Of a DNA stretch of 64,000 nucleotides, positions 19,699 to 28,640 are shown in pieces (within the stretch, counting starts at the first letter, position 1; the number at the start of each line of letters is the position of its first letter). This DNA comes from Ferrimonas aestuarii (lineage in GTDB: Bacteria; Pseudomonadota; Gammaproteobacteria; Enterobacterales; Shewanellaceae): NCBI RefSeq assembly GCF_005116665.1, contig NZ_SWCJ01000003.1, forward strand, positions 186,001 through 250,000, given 5' to 3'. The position numbers and the translations under genes were made by a program. The notes beneath the pieces are model-generated. The model was not told the origin of the DNA, did no database searches, and worked only from the letters and a program-made list of their open reading frames with translations.

Positions 19699-20472
19699 AT
19701 GCAGCCATTTAAATTTCAGCAAAATCTGCCGGGTCGTAAGATCGACACCGAGATGCATTCAAAAACCGGCTTTTATGCAGGTGGCTCGGTAGAAACCCGC
19801 ACCTCCACCACCACAGAGAACGGTCGCACCTCAACCTCCACCTCACAGTACGAAACCGTCAACGTACGTACATCTGATGGCAAAGTGGTGAGCGTAGTAA
19901 AAGACGGCACCGCCAACATTCCCCAAGGTAGTGCCATCACCATTTTCTACACCTCAAACAAAGATTACTACCACCCGCTGGCCTTCTATGTTCATGACAG
20001 CGAGCGCTTACATTACCTAGGTAAAAGCGAGATTAAACGCGCCAAGCGAGACCTAATGAACCAAGGTTTCCTTAAGTCGGTTTGGTCTAAGTTAATGAAT
20101 CTGTTAGCCATCATTTTTGGCGCTGGTATTACGTGGTTTTTGGTCGCGTTTATTAATGTCAATATGCGTCCGCCGGAGTGGACTCTATGGGTAGGCGGCT
20201 TCATTCTGTGGTTCTTGGCTAGCCACCTGAGTGCCTTCGTTACCGATCGCTTAGGAGGCACACTACGCAGCTCCAGCCCATTAGAAACGGCCCTCGAAAA
20301 AGCGATGTTTGCTGAAGCTGAGAATATTGAACGAAGCTTTGCCAGCGCTCGTCAACAAGCGCAAAGCAGCGAAACCACCGTGCATCTGGGTGGCGGCAGT
20401 ATTGGTGGAAGCATCGGCGGCAGCCCCGCGCCTAGCGCAAAGGAGCCAGAAGACTTTAAACCAATGTTCTAA
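19699..20472 (+). CDS. Two-helix membrane protein of unknown function
   Basis: An unrecognised 257-residue protein. The first 120 residues are soluble, with a Ser/Thr-rich run (about 28-50) and beta-type sequence. Two hydrophobic helices follow (about 132-152 and 158-178), then a polar tail with a Gly-rich segment (GGGSIGGSIGGS). I start it at 19699 (MQPFKFQQNLPG) because an earlier in-frame ATG at 19657 would put the upstream terminator hairpin inside the coding region. Its position suggests that it works with the preceding membrane protein; this is inference only. Confidence 0.75.
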   Translation: MQPFKFQQNLPGRKIDTEMHSKTGFYAGGSVETRTSTTTENGRTSTSTSQYETVNVRTSDGKVVSVVKDGTANIPQGSAITIFYTSNKDYYHPLAFYVHDSERLHYLGKSEIKRAKRDLMNQGFLKSVWSKLMNLLAIIFGAGITWFLVAFINVNMRPPEWTLWVGGFILWFLASHLSAFVTDRLGGTLRSSSPLETALEKAMFAEAENIERSFASARQQAQSSETTVHLGGGSIGGSIGGSPAPSAKEPEDFKPMF

Positions 20473-20481
20473 AACGCTTCC

Positions 20482-20508
20482 CCCGCCTGCTAGCCAGGCG
20501 GGTTCTTC
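20482..20508 (+). terminator. Probable terminator after the membrane-protein pair
   Basis: CCCGCCTG and CAGGCGGG form an 8-base GC-rich stem with a 5-base loop, then TTCTTCCT. The T tract is imperfect. Confidence 0.6.
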
Positions 20509-20576
20509 CTACCCAATTGTCGCCCCAATGCCATCATCATGTTAGAGTTAGCCCAACCGTTATCTGGAAGCTAAAT

Positions 20577-21110
20577 ATGGGTCGTACTGGGTTTACCCTA
20601 ATTAAAATGGTCATTGTTGTTCTGCTTTTGGCCGCACTCGCAACCATCGCCAGCACCAAGCTTATTCGCCTCAATCAAGACAGCAAAATTGCCACTTTGA
20701 ACGCCATTGCCGGCTCGATGCGAGAAGGTATGGGCTTAGTTCATCTTAAGGCCGCCATTGAAGATAAACTCGAAGGTGACCACACCTTACATTTTAATGG
20801 TGTCGAACTTGCCATCCACAACGGCTACCCCGATGCCAAGGCTCGAAATGGGTTTGCTGAGATCAATGCGCAGTTGAAAGCGTGGGTAGATATTGACGTT
20901 ATCGACCGCAACACCATTCGCGACGCCGATGGTGACGTTCCTCAACCGTTTTTCTCCGATCGCGCCAGAGCACTCGGACGAATTTACGTGTTTTTCAGCG
21001 ACGATTGGCACCAAAAAAGCGCCAGCTTTGAGTGCCAAGTTCGCTACATCAACGACCCCAACAACACCGGTGAAGCCCCCAGCGTGGTGACCTTCACCGA
21101 GCAGTGCTAA
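20577..21110 (+). CDS. Type IV prepilin-like protein with Lys at mature position 5
   Basis: A 177-residue protein with a class III (prepilin) signal: a short basic leader MGRTG, then FTLIKMVIVVLLLAALATIA, a single hydrophobic N-helix, and a globular C-terminal part with two Cys (near residues 161 and 177) that could form the usual disulfide. The nearest relatives by pattern are MSHA or type II secretion minor pilins. Position 5 of the mature chain, normally Glu, is Lys. I start it at 20577, directly before the leader. No pilin assembly genes are nearby, so it is an orphan. Confidence 0.72.
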   Translation: MGRTGFTLIKMVIVVLLLAALATIASTKLIRLNQDSKIATLNAIAGSMREGMGLVHLKAAIEDKLEGDHTLHFNGVELAIHNGYPDAKARNGFAEINAQLKAWVDIDVIDRNTIRDADGDVPQPFFSDRARALGRIYVFFSDDWHQKSASFECQVRYINDPNNTGEAPSVVTFTEQC

Positions 21111-21148
21111 CAAGAATACCTAACCTCTCAACATAGCTCGGCCACGAA

Positions 21149-21175
21149 AAAAGCCTTAGCAGAGCTAAGGCTTTT
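21149..21175. terminator. Bidirectional terminator between pilin-like gene and porin
   Basis: A 12-base perfect stem (AAAAGCCTTAGC and complement) with a 3-base loop and A/T flanks lies between converging genes. Confidence 0.9.
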
Positions 21176-21215
21176 GACATACACAAGAGATCGATGTGTT
21201 GGATAAAGCTAAAGC

Positions 21216-22142
21216 TTAGAATTTGTGCTCAAGCCCAATTCCAAAGTAATCGTCGGAGGAGCTGGCTCCCTCTTCATCGCGAGAGGTGTAGTAGGCAAAT
21301 AGCTTAGTCGGCTTACCCAGCTTATAGTCAGCGCCCACAGAGAATGAGTCGCCCACTTTATCCATATCTTGGTACTGACCTTTCAGAACCACGGCAGACA
21401 GTTGGTATGCTGCACTTACCATGAAGCCATCGGTGCTTTGCGCGCCGGCTTTTTCCTGATCTTGGTACATGGCACCCAGCTTCAGGTCACCCATTTTACC
21501 CTGCACGCTGGCACGCAAAATGTTGTCAAAGCCTTTAACATCGGTGTCGTAAGCCACGGAAGCAAAAATAGGGGACTTCTTCAGCTTTTTATCACCATAA
21601 AGCGCCGCCACAGAGAAGCCATCATCGCCTTCGGCTTGGCTACCAGACTCCTCAGCCACATAGGTTGCGCCAAAGCTGAAACCGTTGAATGACGGCGTCG
21701 TGTAGGTCACGGTTTGCTCCATGCGATTCTCTCCCTTAAACAGGTGCTTAATGTCGCCCTGCAGGTCACCGAACAGATCCACCTTACCTTGAGACTGCTT
21801 CAGCATGGTGTCGTTACGTCCCAGAGAGATGGCACCAAAATCACCACGCAAACCCACAAACTGGTTACGAGCTTCGAAGTTATCCTTCTCATCATCGCTG
21901 GTGTTTACTTCATATTCGATGGTGTAAAACGCTTCAAGAGAGGAGCTCAGGTCAAATGCACCTTTCACACCCAAACGAGACGCGTTGGAGTGAACGCCAG
22001 TGGAGCTATCACCCGCCTCATCAGAGACATCGAAAGAGACATTCAGCTTTCCGTAAACGGTCAACGCTTCGGATGCAGAGGCAGCAGCAGGGATCATGGC
22101 TGCGATCAGAGTCGCGACCAAAGTTGGCTTACAAAATTTCAT
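21216..22142 (-). CDS. Gram-negative outer-membrane porin, probably phosphate-regulated
   Basis: A 308-residue trimeric-type porin. The signal peptide MKFCKPTLVATLIAAMIPAAASAS is followed by the first barrel strand LTVYGKLNVSFDV and the family word SRLGVKGAFDLSSSLEAFYTIEYE; the chain ends in an aromatic residue (LEHKF), the outer-membrane sorting signal. Such porins let small hydrophilic solutes across the outer membrane. A Pho box lies about 83-111 bases upstream, so by analogy with PhoE or OprP it may serve anion or phosphate uptake. Specificity cannot be read from the sequence. Confidence 0.9.
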   Translation of the reverse strand: MKFCKPTLVATLIAAMIPAAASASEALTVYGKLNVSFDVSDEAGDSSTGVHSNASRLGVKGAFDLSSSLEAFYTIEYEVNTSDDEKDNFEARNQFVGLRGDFGAISLGRNDTMLKQSQGKVDLFGDLQGDIKHLFKGENRMEQTVTYTTPSFNGFSFGATYVAEESGSQAEGDDGFSVAALYGDKKLKKSPIFASVAYDTDVKGFDNILRASVQGKMGDLKLGAMYQDQEKAGAQSTDGFMVSAAYQLSAVVLKGQYQDMDKVGDSFSVGADYKLGKPTKLFAYYTSRDEEGASSSDDYFGIGLEHKF

Positions 22143-22224
22143 TCTCAGGTTTCCTTTTTAAGGAGATTTTTTAATTTGACGGCCGCAGTTTGCATCCACT
22201 AAGTGACAGATTTATTGCAAAAAT

Positions 22225-22253
22225 GTTTAACTAAAACGACAGAGAGATGTCAC
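22225..22253 (-). promoter_or_regulatory. Candidate Pho box upstream of the porin
   Basis: On the minus strand GTGACAT and CTGTCGT are 4 bases apart, followed after 4 more bases by the weaker GTTAAAC. Two units match the PhoB half-site well and the third poorly. Confidence 0.6.
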
Positions 22254-22365
22254 TTTGAAGAAGCCTCACAGCCGCTTAAAAAAGCTCCGACAAAGCAAAT
22301 GGTTGCCTCCCATACCCCTTACCCATAAACTTGCCTGCCAAACACCAGCCAATTGAGACTTTGCC

Positions 22366-23280
22366 ATGTGGTTTAAAAATTTATTGATCTACCGTCTTAC
22401 CAAACCCACCACTTGGGATGCCGATGAGCTAGAACAGCAGCTGGACGGGTTTCAGTTCACCCCTTGCGGCAGCCAAGACATCAGCAAACAGGGTTTTGTT
22501 AAGCCACTGGGTAAAGTAGGAGAAAGCCTGGTGCACAGCGCTCAAGGCAACTTGCTGCTGGCGATGGAAAAAGAGGAGAAGATCCTTCCCGCTTCCGTAG
22601 TTCGTGAAGAGATGGATCAGAAAGTGAGCCTTATCGAAGACGAACAGGGCCGCAAAGTCACCAAGAAAGAGAAAGACAGCATCAAGGAGGAGATCATCCA
22701 CACCTTGCTGCCTCGTGCGTTTAGCCGCCGCAGTCGCACTCGCGCGCTGGTACTGGCTTCTCTGGACTTCGTGATTGTGGAAGCCACCAGTCACAACAAG
22801 GCGGAAGAGCTTCTGAGCCTACTGCGCAAAGCCATCGGCTCACTGCCAATCGCACCAGTAAGCACCAACCGCTTGCCAGAAGAGGTGATGACCGAGTGGG
22901 TGACGAAAAACCACGTGGGTGAAGGCTTCACCATGCTCGACGAAGCAACCCTGAAAAGCCCGCTGGATCACGGCGGTAGCATCACCATGAAGCAGATGGA
23001 GCTCAGCAGCAGCGAAGTCACCGCCCACATCGAACAAGGTCTGGAAGTCACTAAGATTGCTCTGGAGTATCGTGACGTATTGTCACTGGTTCTAGACAGC
23101 GACCTGTCGATAAAACGCCTCAAGTTCAGCGAAGAGATTCGCGATCAGAACAACGAATTTGACAAAGAGGAGCTCGCAGCTCGCTTGGATGCAGACTTTG
23201 CCCTAATGTGCGGTGAACTTACCGGCTTCCTGCCCGACCTGTTTGCCGCCCTAGGTGGTCAGGAAGACCCAAGCGTCTAA
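22366..23280 (+). CDS. rdgC: Recombination-associated protein RdgC
   Basis: A 304-residue protein that matches RdgC from its first residues (MWFKNLLIYRLTK) to the end; E. coli RdgC has 303 residues. RdgC forms a ring around double-stranded DNA and restrains RecA. The conserved ALLPRAFSRRSRT-type segment is present here as LLPRAFSRRSRTRA near residue 114. It is a single gene, closed by a strong terminator. Confidence 0.95.
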   Translation: MWFKNLLIYRLTKPTTWDADELEQQLDGFQFTPCGSQDISKQGFVKPLGKVGESLVHSAQGNLLLAMEKEEKILPASVVREEMDQKVSLIEDEQGRKVTKKEKDSIKEEIIHTLLPRAFSRRSRTRALVLASLDFVIVEATSHNKAEELLSLLRKAIGSLPIAPVSTNRLPEEVMTEWVTKNHVGEGFTMLDEATLKSPLDHGGSITMKQMELSSSEVTAHIEQGLEVTKIALEYRDVLSLVLDSDLSIKRLKFSEEIRDQNNEFDKEELAARLDADFALMCGELTGFLPDLFAALGGQEDPSV

Positions 23281-23309
23281 CCTTAGCTTCAAATCAGCGC
23301 CTTAGAATC

Positions 23310-23339
23310 AAAAAGAGCAGCCACTAGGCTGCTCTTTTT
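23310..23339. terminator. Bidirectional terminator between rdgC and peptidase gene
   Basis: A 13-base perfect stem (AAAAAGAGCAGCC and complement) with loop ACTA and T runs on both strands. Confidence 0.92.
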
Positions 23340-23358
23340 ATGTGTGCTGGCGCAACAA

Positions 23359-25134
23359 CTACCAAGGCCAATCGATACCAGCCCATGCGGTGAATGCCGC
23401 CTTTTGCGCGTCAGTTGGCTGCGCTACCGGTTCCAGCTTCAGTTTCTCTGCTGACTTGGTGCTTGGGTGCACCATGGCGGTCATCAGGGTATCTCGGCGG
23501 AAGTAGCTAAAGGTCACTGGCTTATCCGCAGAAAGCTGTTTCAATTTACTGGACCACTTACCAGGCTTTAGCCACTGACCATCGATGGCGATAACTCTAT
23601 CGCCCTTAGTCAGACCTGCCTGCCACGCAGGACCGTCTCGACGCACGTGGGTCAATAGCCCTGTCCCTTGATCGGCCTTTAGCTCAAAACCATAATCGAC
23701 TCGCGCTGGCTTGCTGCTCGCCTTACGCTGCAATCCCACCTGAGCCAAGATGGCGTCGAAATCCAAACTGTTAGGAGAATCGATCGCCTGCTGCCACCAA
23801 TCATCAAATGCCACGCCGGTGATCCGTTTCAAGCCCACTTTGACATCCTGCTCACTATAGCCTTTTGGCAGGCGATGTTGCTCGTACAGATATCGATGCA
23901 GGTCTTTATAGTTCTTCTCAGCCTGAGTGCGCTCGATGATCGCCATCTCCAGCGACCAAGACGCCAGATACCCCTCGTTATAGATGTTGACGCTGTGGTT
24001 GCGGGCGTAATCACCACCGGTGGCGATCCAATTATCGAAACTGGCATCGGCAACACTCTGAATCTCTCTGCCCGGCGTTGCTTCACTGCGCTCAATACGC
24101 TTGGCAACATCAGCAAGGAACTCATCAATGGTGATCACCCCTGCGGTCAAAAGCAGTTGATTTTGCAGGTAACTGGTTGACCCTTCCGCCAACCACAGCA
24201 GTCGAGAGTAGTTCTCCTGCTGATAGTCATAGGGCGCCATCGCCTGAGGCCGGTAGGCTTTTACGTTCCACGTATGAATGTACTCATGGGACGCCGTCGA
24301 CATAAAGGAGATGTAATCTTTGCGCTCGGCAAAGCTGTCTCGAGTACGTTGAATCACCGTGGAGTTTAGGTGCTCGGTTGCACCACGAGCGCCACTGGTG
24401 GCATGAATCATAAACACATAACGGTCGTATGGATAACCACCCCAGATCCCAGGGCCTTGAGCCACCAGTTTTTTAAGATCTTCTAGAGTCTGCTCGACAT
24501 CGTAGTTACCTTGGCCCCAAAACAGCAGCTCATAGTCCTTACCATCAACGGTAAATTCAAAGCTCTGATGCTCACCGGTCTCAATCGGGCTGTCGATCAA
24601 GACATCGTAATTCGGTGCGGTAAAATGATGCGCCTTAGGACTGTCCATACCAGCCACACTGCGCCAGCTTTCAGGAACCGTTAAAGAAACCTCAAGGGGT
24701 TGATCACGAAACTCAGGGTTGTAGACAAACACCCCAGAGGCATCGAGGAAAGCGTGGCTATCATCAATATGGCGAGAACGGTCTCCTAACTGATCGGCAT
24801 GAAGTTGATAACGAACCGTCACCTGTGTTGGCTTATCAACTTGTACCAACCAACTGCCACGGGCTGTCTTTTTCCACTCTAGAGGCTCACCATTACTGTC
24901 TACTACGCTCATTGAGCGAACGCCATCGGCTAGAGGTAAAAGCAGGTAGCGTCCGGTGCGCCAGTTCGGCAGGTGAAACTCAAACGTGTCCGTCGAGACT
25001 TGAGGGAATTTGGCCTCGACTTGAGCAAGGTGGTGCTGAGGTTGGTCAATATTAATGTGGTATTCGACCTGCCCCCAAACCAAAGCGCTCCAACAACTGG
25101 CGGCCACCGCCGTTAATTTCATCCACGTCTGCAT
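23359..25134 (-). CDS. M61 (glycyl aminopeptidase) family metallopeptidase with PDZ domain
   Basis: A 591-residue secreted zinc peptidase. A signal peptide (MKLTAVAASCWSALVWG after a short lead) targets it to the periplasm. The N-terminal beta domain is followed by the catalytic domain with HEYIHTWNVKAYRP (about residue 282), which is the M61 HExxH site plus its WNVK extension; the third ligand should be the Glu in WLAEGSTSYL. A PDZ domain occupies about residues 470-560 (GLLTHVRRDGPAWQAGLTKGDRVIAIDG). Family members cleave N-terminal Gly or Ala. It is a single gene with no operon partner. Confidence 0.92.
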   Translation of the reverse strand: MQTWMKLTAVAASCWSALVWGQVEYHINIDQPQHHLAQVEAKFPQVSTDTFEFHLPNWRTGRYLLLPLADGVRSMSVVDSNGEPLEWKKTARGSWLVQVDKPTQVTVRYQLHADQLGDRSRHIDDSHAFLDASGVFVYNPEFRDQPLEVSLTVPESWRSVAGMDSPKAHHFTAPNYDVLIDSPIETGEHQSFEFTVDGKDYELLFWGQGNYDVEQTLEDLKKLVAQGPGIWGGYPYDRYVFMIHATSGARGATEHLNSTVIQRTRDSFAERKDYISFMSTASHEYIHTWNVKAYRPQAMAPYDYQQENYSRLLWLAEGSTSYLQNQLLLTAGVITIDEFLADVAKRIERSEATPGREIQSVADASFDNWIATGGDYARNHSVNIYNEGYLASWSLEMAIIERTQAEKNYKDLHRYLYEQHRLPKGYSEQDVKVGLKRITGVAFDDWWQQAIDSPNSLDFDAILAQVGLQRKASSKPARVDYGFELKADQGTGLLTHVRRDGPAWQAGLTKGDRVIAIDGQWLKPGKWSSKLKQLSADKPVTFSYFRRDTLMTAMVHPSTKSAEKLKLEPVAQPTDAQKAAFTAWAGIDWPW

Positions 25135-25457
25135 CCATTGCCTCTAAGTAATAATCATTCGAATAAATCTGCGACAACAATACGGTTTTCTTGACGGATT
25201 TCAAACTTTGTTGCATCCACAAACGTGCGCTTTCGCCGCAACCCTGTGGGCACTATTCCTGCAAAACATTCGAATAATTTCTCAAAAAAAACAATCACCT
25301 CCGCCTTTACCACGATATTCTCGAAAAAAATTTATCGGGCACAGTGCAAACAATTCGTATGTCAAATTACCAATTTACAAAATTATCCTTCACAATAGCG
25401 CGATTAGCCCGGTGTTATCTTCCTTATCAAGTTCATTCATTTAGAAACGCTAATGGT

Positions 25458-25484
25458 TTGATAATTAAAAAAATCAATTATCAA
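25458..25484. repeat. Inverted repeat in the 465-base gap before the diguanylate cyclase gene
   Basis: TTGATAATT is repeated in inverse orientation as AATTATCAA after 9 A-rich bases. It lies 116 bases before the start at 25600 and could be an operator. The rest of 25135-25599 is AT-rich; a 78-codon open frame at 25208-25444 has no protein-like character, so I see no gene there. Confidence 0.5.
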
Positions 25485-25599
25485 GCTCGCCCATCTTGAA
25501 CTTATAAACAGAGCCGTTACGATACCAAAATGGCCGTTATAAAAAGAAAACGATAACGCAGTACTTAAGGTCTTCGCAGGTATAGGTAGCCAACTCACG

Positions 25600-27156
25600 A
25601 TGAATATGGTCACAGACGCTAAGTCTCAGCTGGAGCATATGCAGAAAAAATTGGATAAAGTGCGCAAAGACAAGCAAGAGATTGAAGATCTTCACGCCAA
25701 ACACCAACAAGGCATAGTCCAGTTTGCTATGCGCTTGAGTCTGTGCTGTAAAGGCCAAAACCTTGAACTCGACAATCGTCTCGCAAAAATTCGCCATCAG
25801 TTGGCGGATCACGGTTCCTTAGATGAGGTTCTGCCTGAGATGCAGGATCTCACCCGAGCCCTGCAGTCCCAGTACCAAAACAACCAGCGCGAGTTGGAGC
25901 ATAATCAGCTTTCTCTACAGCAACTTGCCCGTCAGCTTTCAAGCTTAAGTGGCATTCCAGATCAGTTCCGCCGAGAACTGAAGTACTACCAGCAAGACAT
26001 CCAAAAGCCGATCCACACCATTTGGGAGATTCTGCCTCGAGTAGAGCGGCTGCTTAAGTACTATGAAGAGCTGCTGCAAGAGCGCCTCGCCAAAGAAGAT
26101 CGCATCACCACCACACCAAAGCATCGCCAACTGGCCCATGAGTTGTCTCAGCTTCTGGAAGAGGTTGAGTTTCCATCTAAATATCGTGAAGAGATTGCCG
26201 CTATCAAAGCCATTCTCAGTGGCGATGTGCAAGTGGATCAACTGCTGGATGCCTACAATCAGATCTTGACCATCTTGGTTGGCGAAATGGCCAAAGAGAA
26301 AAGTGCCTCACAGCAATTTCTGGCCGAGTTGAGTGATTCACTGAATGTGGTGGGACAATCGATCCGCAACAGTTGGCAAACCACCAACAATGGCTTCAAA
26401 TCCAACCGCCAATTCATGCACCAGCTCAACGCCCACGTCAGCAAAGTCGGTGAAAAAGCGCAGGAACACGATGATGTTGATGACCTTAGAGAGATGGTTG
26501 TCAATGAGATGGCGTTCATTCGCCACCAAATAAGCAAACGTGAATCTCGCGAGCAGCAAGAGTTTGCGGCCATGAAGCAAAGCATGCAGAAGATGCAGGC
26601 CGAGCTCAACTCATTGGCCAACGAAGCCGCGGTCTACAAAGACAAATTACTGGAGCAGCAGCGCATCAATCAGGTGGATCCACTGACCCAGCTGCCAAAT
26701 CGCGCCGCTCTGGATGAGCAGCTTAAACGCGCCTACCGTCAATATAAACGCTACGGCCACGAACTGTGGGTAACCGTGGTGGACATCGACCGGTTCAAGA
26801 GCATCAACGACAACTTTGGCCACTCCACCGGCGACAAAACGCTGCAGGTGGTATCAATGGCGCTGAAAAACTCGCTTCGTAAAGAGGAGTTTGTGGCCCG
26901 CTACGGTGGCGAAGAGTTTGTGGTGTTGCTACCGGGTATGGACAAAGAACAGGTGCTGCAGGTGCTCAACCGCATCCGTGAACGCATCAAAGCGATTCCC
27001 TTTAAGTTTAAAGATGAACGCTTGTCGATCTCTGTCTCCATCGGTGCCGCCAAAGTGGCTGGGAAAGAAACCATCCAAGAGACCTTCGAACGTGCAGATG
27101 CCGCTCTGTACCGTGCCAAACGCCAAGGCCGAGATAAGGTTGAAATGGACAACTGA
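25600..27156 (+). CDS. GGDEF diguanylate cyclase with long coiled-coil N-terminus
   Basis: A 518-residue cytoplasmic protein with no signal peptide or membrane helix. The first 345 residues are helical and rich in Glu, Gln and Lys, with two coiled-coil stretches (about 5-40 and 315-350). The C-terminal 165 residues form a GGDEF domain that makes cyclic di-GMP; the active signature is GGEEF (about residue 436), with DPLTQLPNRAALDEQL at its start and VDIDRFKSINDNFGH for metal binding. The inhibitory site position reads RKEE rather than RxxD, so product inhibition may be weak. The signal sensed by the N-terminus is unknown. Confidence 0.93.
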   Translation: MNMVTDAKSQLEHMQKKLDKVRKDKQEIEDLHAKHQQGIVQFAMRLSLCCKGQNLELDNRLAKIRHQLADHGSLDEVLPEMQDLTRALQSQYQNNQRELEHNQLSLQQLARQLSSLSGIPDQFRRELKYYQQDIQKPIHTIWEILPRVERLLKYYEELLQERLAKEDRITTTPKHRQLAHELSQLLEEVEFPSKYREEIAAIKAILSGDVQVDQLLDAYNQILTILVGEMAKEKSASQQFLAELSDSLNVVGQSIRNSWQTTNNGFKSNRQFMHQLNAHVSKVGEKAQEHDDVDDLREMVVNEMAFIRHQISKRESREQQEFAAMKQSMQKMQAELNSLANEAAVYKDKLLEQQRINQVDPLTQLPNRAALDEQLKRAYRQYKRYGHELWVTVVDIDRFKSINDNFGHSTGDKTLQVVSMALKNSLRKEEFVARYGGEEFVVLLPGMDKEQVLQVLNRIRERIKAIPFKFKDERLSISVSIGAAKVAGKETIQETFERADAALYRAKRQGRDKVEMDN

Positions 27157-27183
27157 TGCTTTAATGAGCAGCAATAATTTCTC

Positions 27184-27216
27184 AAACGGCTACCCTTAAT
27201 GGGTGGCCGTTTTTCG
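27184..27216 (+). terminator. Terminator after the diguanylate cyclase gene
   Basis: A 12-base stem with one wobble pair (AAACGGCTACCC against GGGTGGCCGTTT), 5-base loop, then T-rich sequence. Confidence 0.85.
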
Positions 27217-27281
27217 TTTTATGCCATTTTAATTAGATAGTTAGAGAATCAATTTATAAGAAAAACCAAGGAGGTGGGCCT

Positions 27282-28640
27282 ATGCAGGTACAGATAAGCC
27301 CTAGAGGCAGTTTGGTCCAACTGTCTCAAATCGAAGTGGAGCGCTTGCAAGAGAGCGCCGTATCAGAGCTGCACCAGTTATTTAGAAGCTGTGCCCTTGC
27401 CGTACTGGCATCCGGCGCGCACACCGACGACAGTGCCGCCCTATTCGAACGCTTTAGCGACTTCCGCATCCGTATTCTGCGGCGAGCACGGGGCATCAAA
27501 CTCGAGCTCACCAACCCACCGCCTCAAGCCTTTGTGGATGGCGAGATCATTCGCGGCATTCAAGAACACCTATTTGCGGTGCTCAGAGACATTCTCTACA
27601 TCGGCGATAAACTGGGAAGCTCAAGGCAAATAAACCTGACCAACTCCAGCCACCTCACCAACGCGGTGTTTGAAACCCTGCGCAATGCCAAGGCTCTGCC
27701 GGTGCTGTCTCAGCCTAATATGATTGTCTGCTGGGGTGGCCACAGCATCAATCGTGAGGAATACCAATACACTCGCGAGGTGGGCTACCAGTTAGGGCTT
27801 CGTGAACTCAACATCTGCACCGGTTGTGGCCCTGGAGCCATGGAAGGGCCGATGAAGGGGGCCGCCATCGCCCACGCCAAGCAGCGCATCAAGAACGGCC
27901 GCTTCGTCGGCTTGACCGAGCCCTCCATCATCGCCGCCGAACCACCGAATCAGATCGTCAATGAGCTGATCATCCTCCCTGACATCGAAAAGCGGTTGGA
28001 GGCGTTTGTACGCCTTGGCCACGGCATTATCATCTTCCCCGGTGGCGTCGGCACCATGGAGGAGCTGCTGTATCTACTGGGAATCAAGCTGAACCAGCTC
28101 AATGATGAACAAGCCATTCCATTGGTGTTAACCGGCCCCAAAGAGAGCGAAAACTACTTCAAGGAGATCGATCGTTTTATCCGAAGTACCCTGGGCGAGG
28201 AAGCCACCAGCCTCTATAAGATCATCATTGATGACCCTGAGCAGGTGGCCAAGTACCTAAGGGAGCAGATGGAGCATGTTCGCCAGTCTCGCCGAGACGC
28301 AGGGGACGCTTACGCCTACAACTGGTCACTGCATATCGAGCCAGAGTTCCAACTGCCCTTTAACCCAGATCATCAATCCATGGCTTCACTGCACCTTTAT
28401 CCCCAAACCAATCGAGCGCTACTGGCTGCGGATCTACGCCGGGCGTTCTCCGGTATTGTGGCTGGTAACGTCAAAGCCGAAGGGGTGGCACACATCAAAA
28501 AATATGGGCCGTTCCAACTGTATGGCGATGACAAGATCATGAAAAAGATGGATAAATTACTCGCGGCCTTTGTGAAGCAGGGTAGAATGAAACTCGAAGG
28601 TACCTACACTCCCTGCTACGAGATACGCAATGCCCAATAA
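27282..28640 (+). CDS. ppnN: Nucleotide 5'-monophosphate nucleosidase PpnN (YgdH)
   Basis: A 452-residue enzyme that splits purine and pyrimidine nucleoside monophosphates into base and ribose 5-phosphate; E. coli PpnN has 454 residues and is tuned by (p)ppGpp. The LOG-like Rossmann core carries [19 protein letters not shown] (about residue 181) and [14 protein letters not shown] (about 251). A very strong ribosome site AAGGAGG precedes the start. It overlaps xni by 11 bases, forming an operon with xni and an SDR gene. Confidence 0.95.
   Translation: MQVQISPRGSLVQLSQIEVERLQESAVSELHQLFRSCALAVLASGAHTDDSAALFERFSDFRIRILRRARGIKLELTNPPPQAFVDGEIIRGIQEHLFAVLRDILYIGDKLGSSRQINLTNSSHLTNAVFETLRNAKALPVLSQPNMIVCWGGHSINREEYQYTREVGYQLGLRELNICTGCGPGAMEGPMKGAAIAHAKQRIKNGRFVGLTEPSIIAAEPPNQIVNELIILPDIEKRLEAFVRLGHGIIIFPGGVGTMEELLYLLGIKLNQLNDEQAIPLVLTGPKESENYFKEIDRFIRSTLGEEATSLYKIIIDDPEQVAKYLREQMEHVRQSRRDAGDAYAYNWSLHIEPEFQLPFNPDHQSMASLHLYPQTNRALLAADLRRAFSGIVAGNVKAEGVAHIKKYGPFQLYGDDKIMKKMDKLLAAFVKQGRMKLEGTYTPCYEIRNAQ

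Noticed and set aside
25140..25175. Fur-box-like AT sequence upstream of the M61 peptidase
   Set aside because: Symmetry and match to the Fur consensus are too weak.
25208..25444. 78-codon open frame in the AT-rich gap before the diguanylate cyclase gene
   Set aside because: Composition is not protein-like and no ribosome site precedes it.
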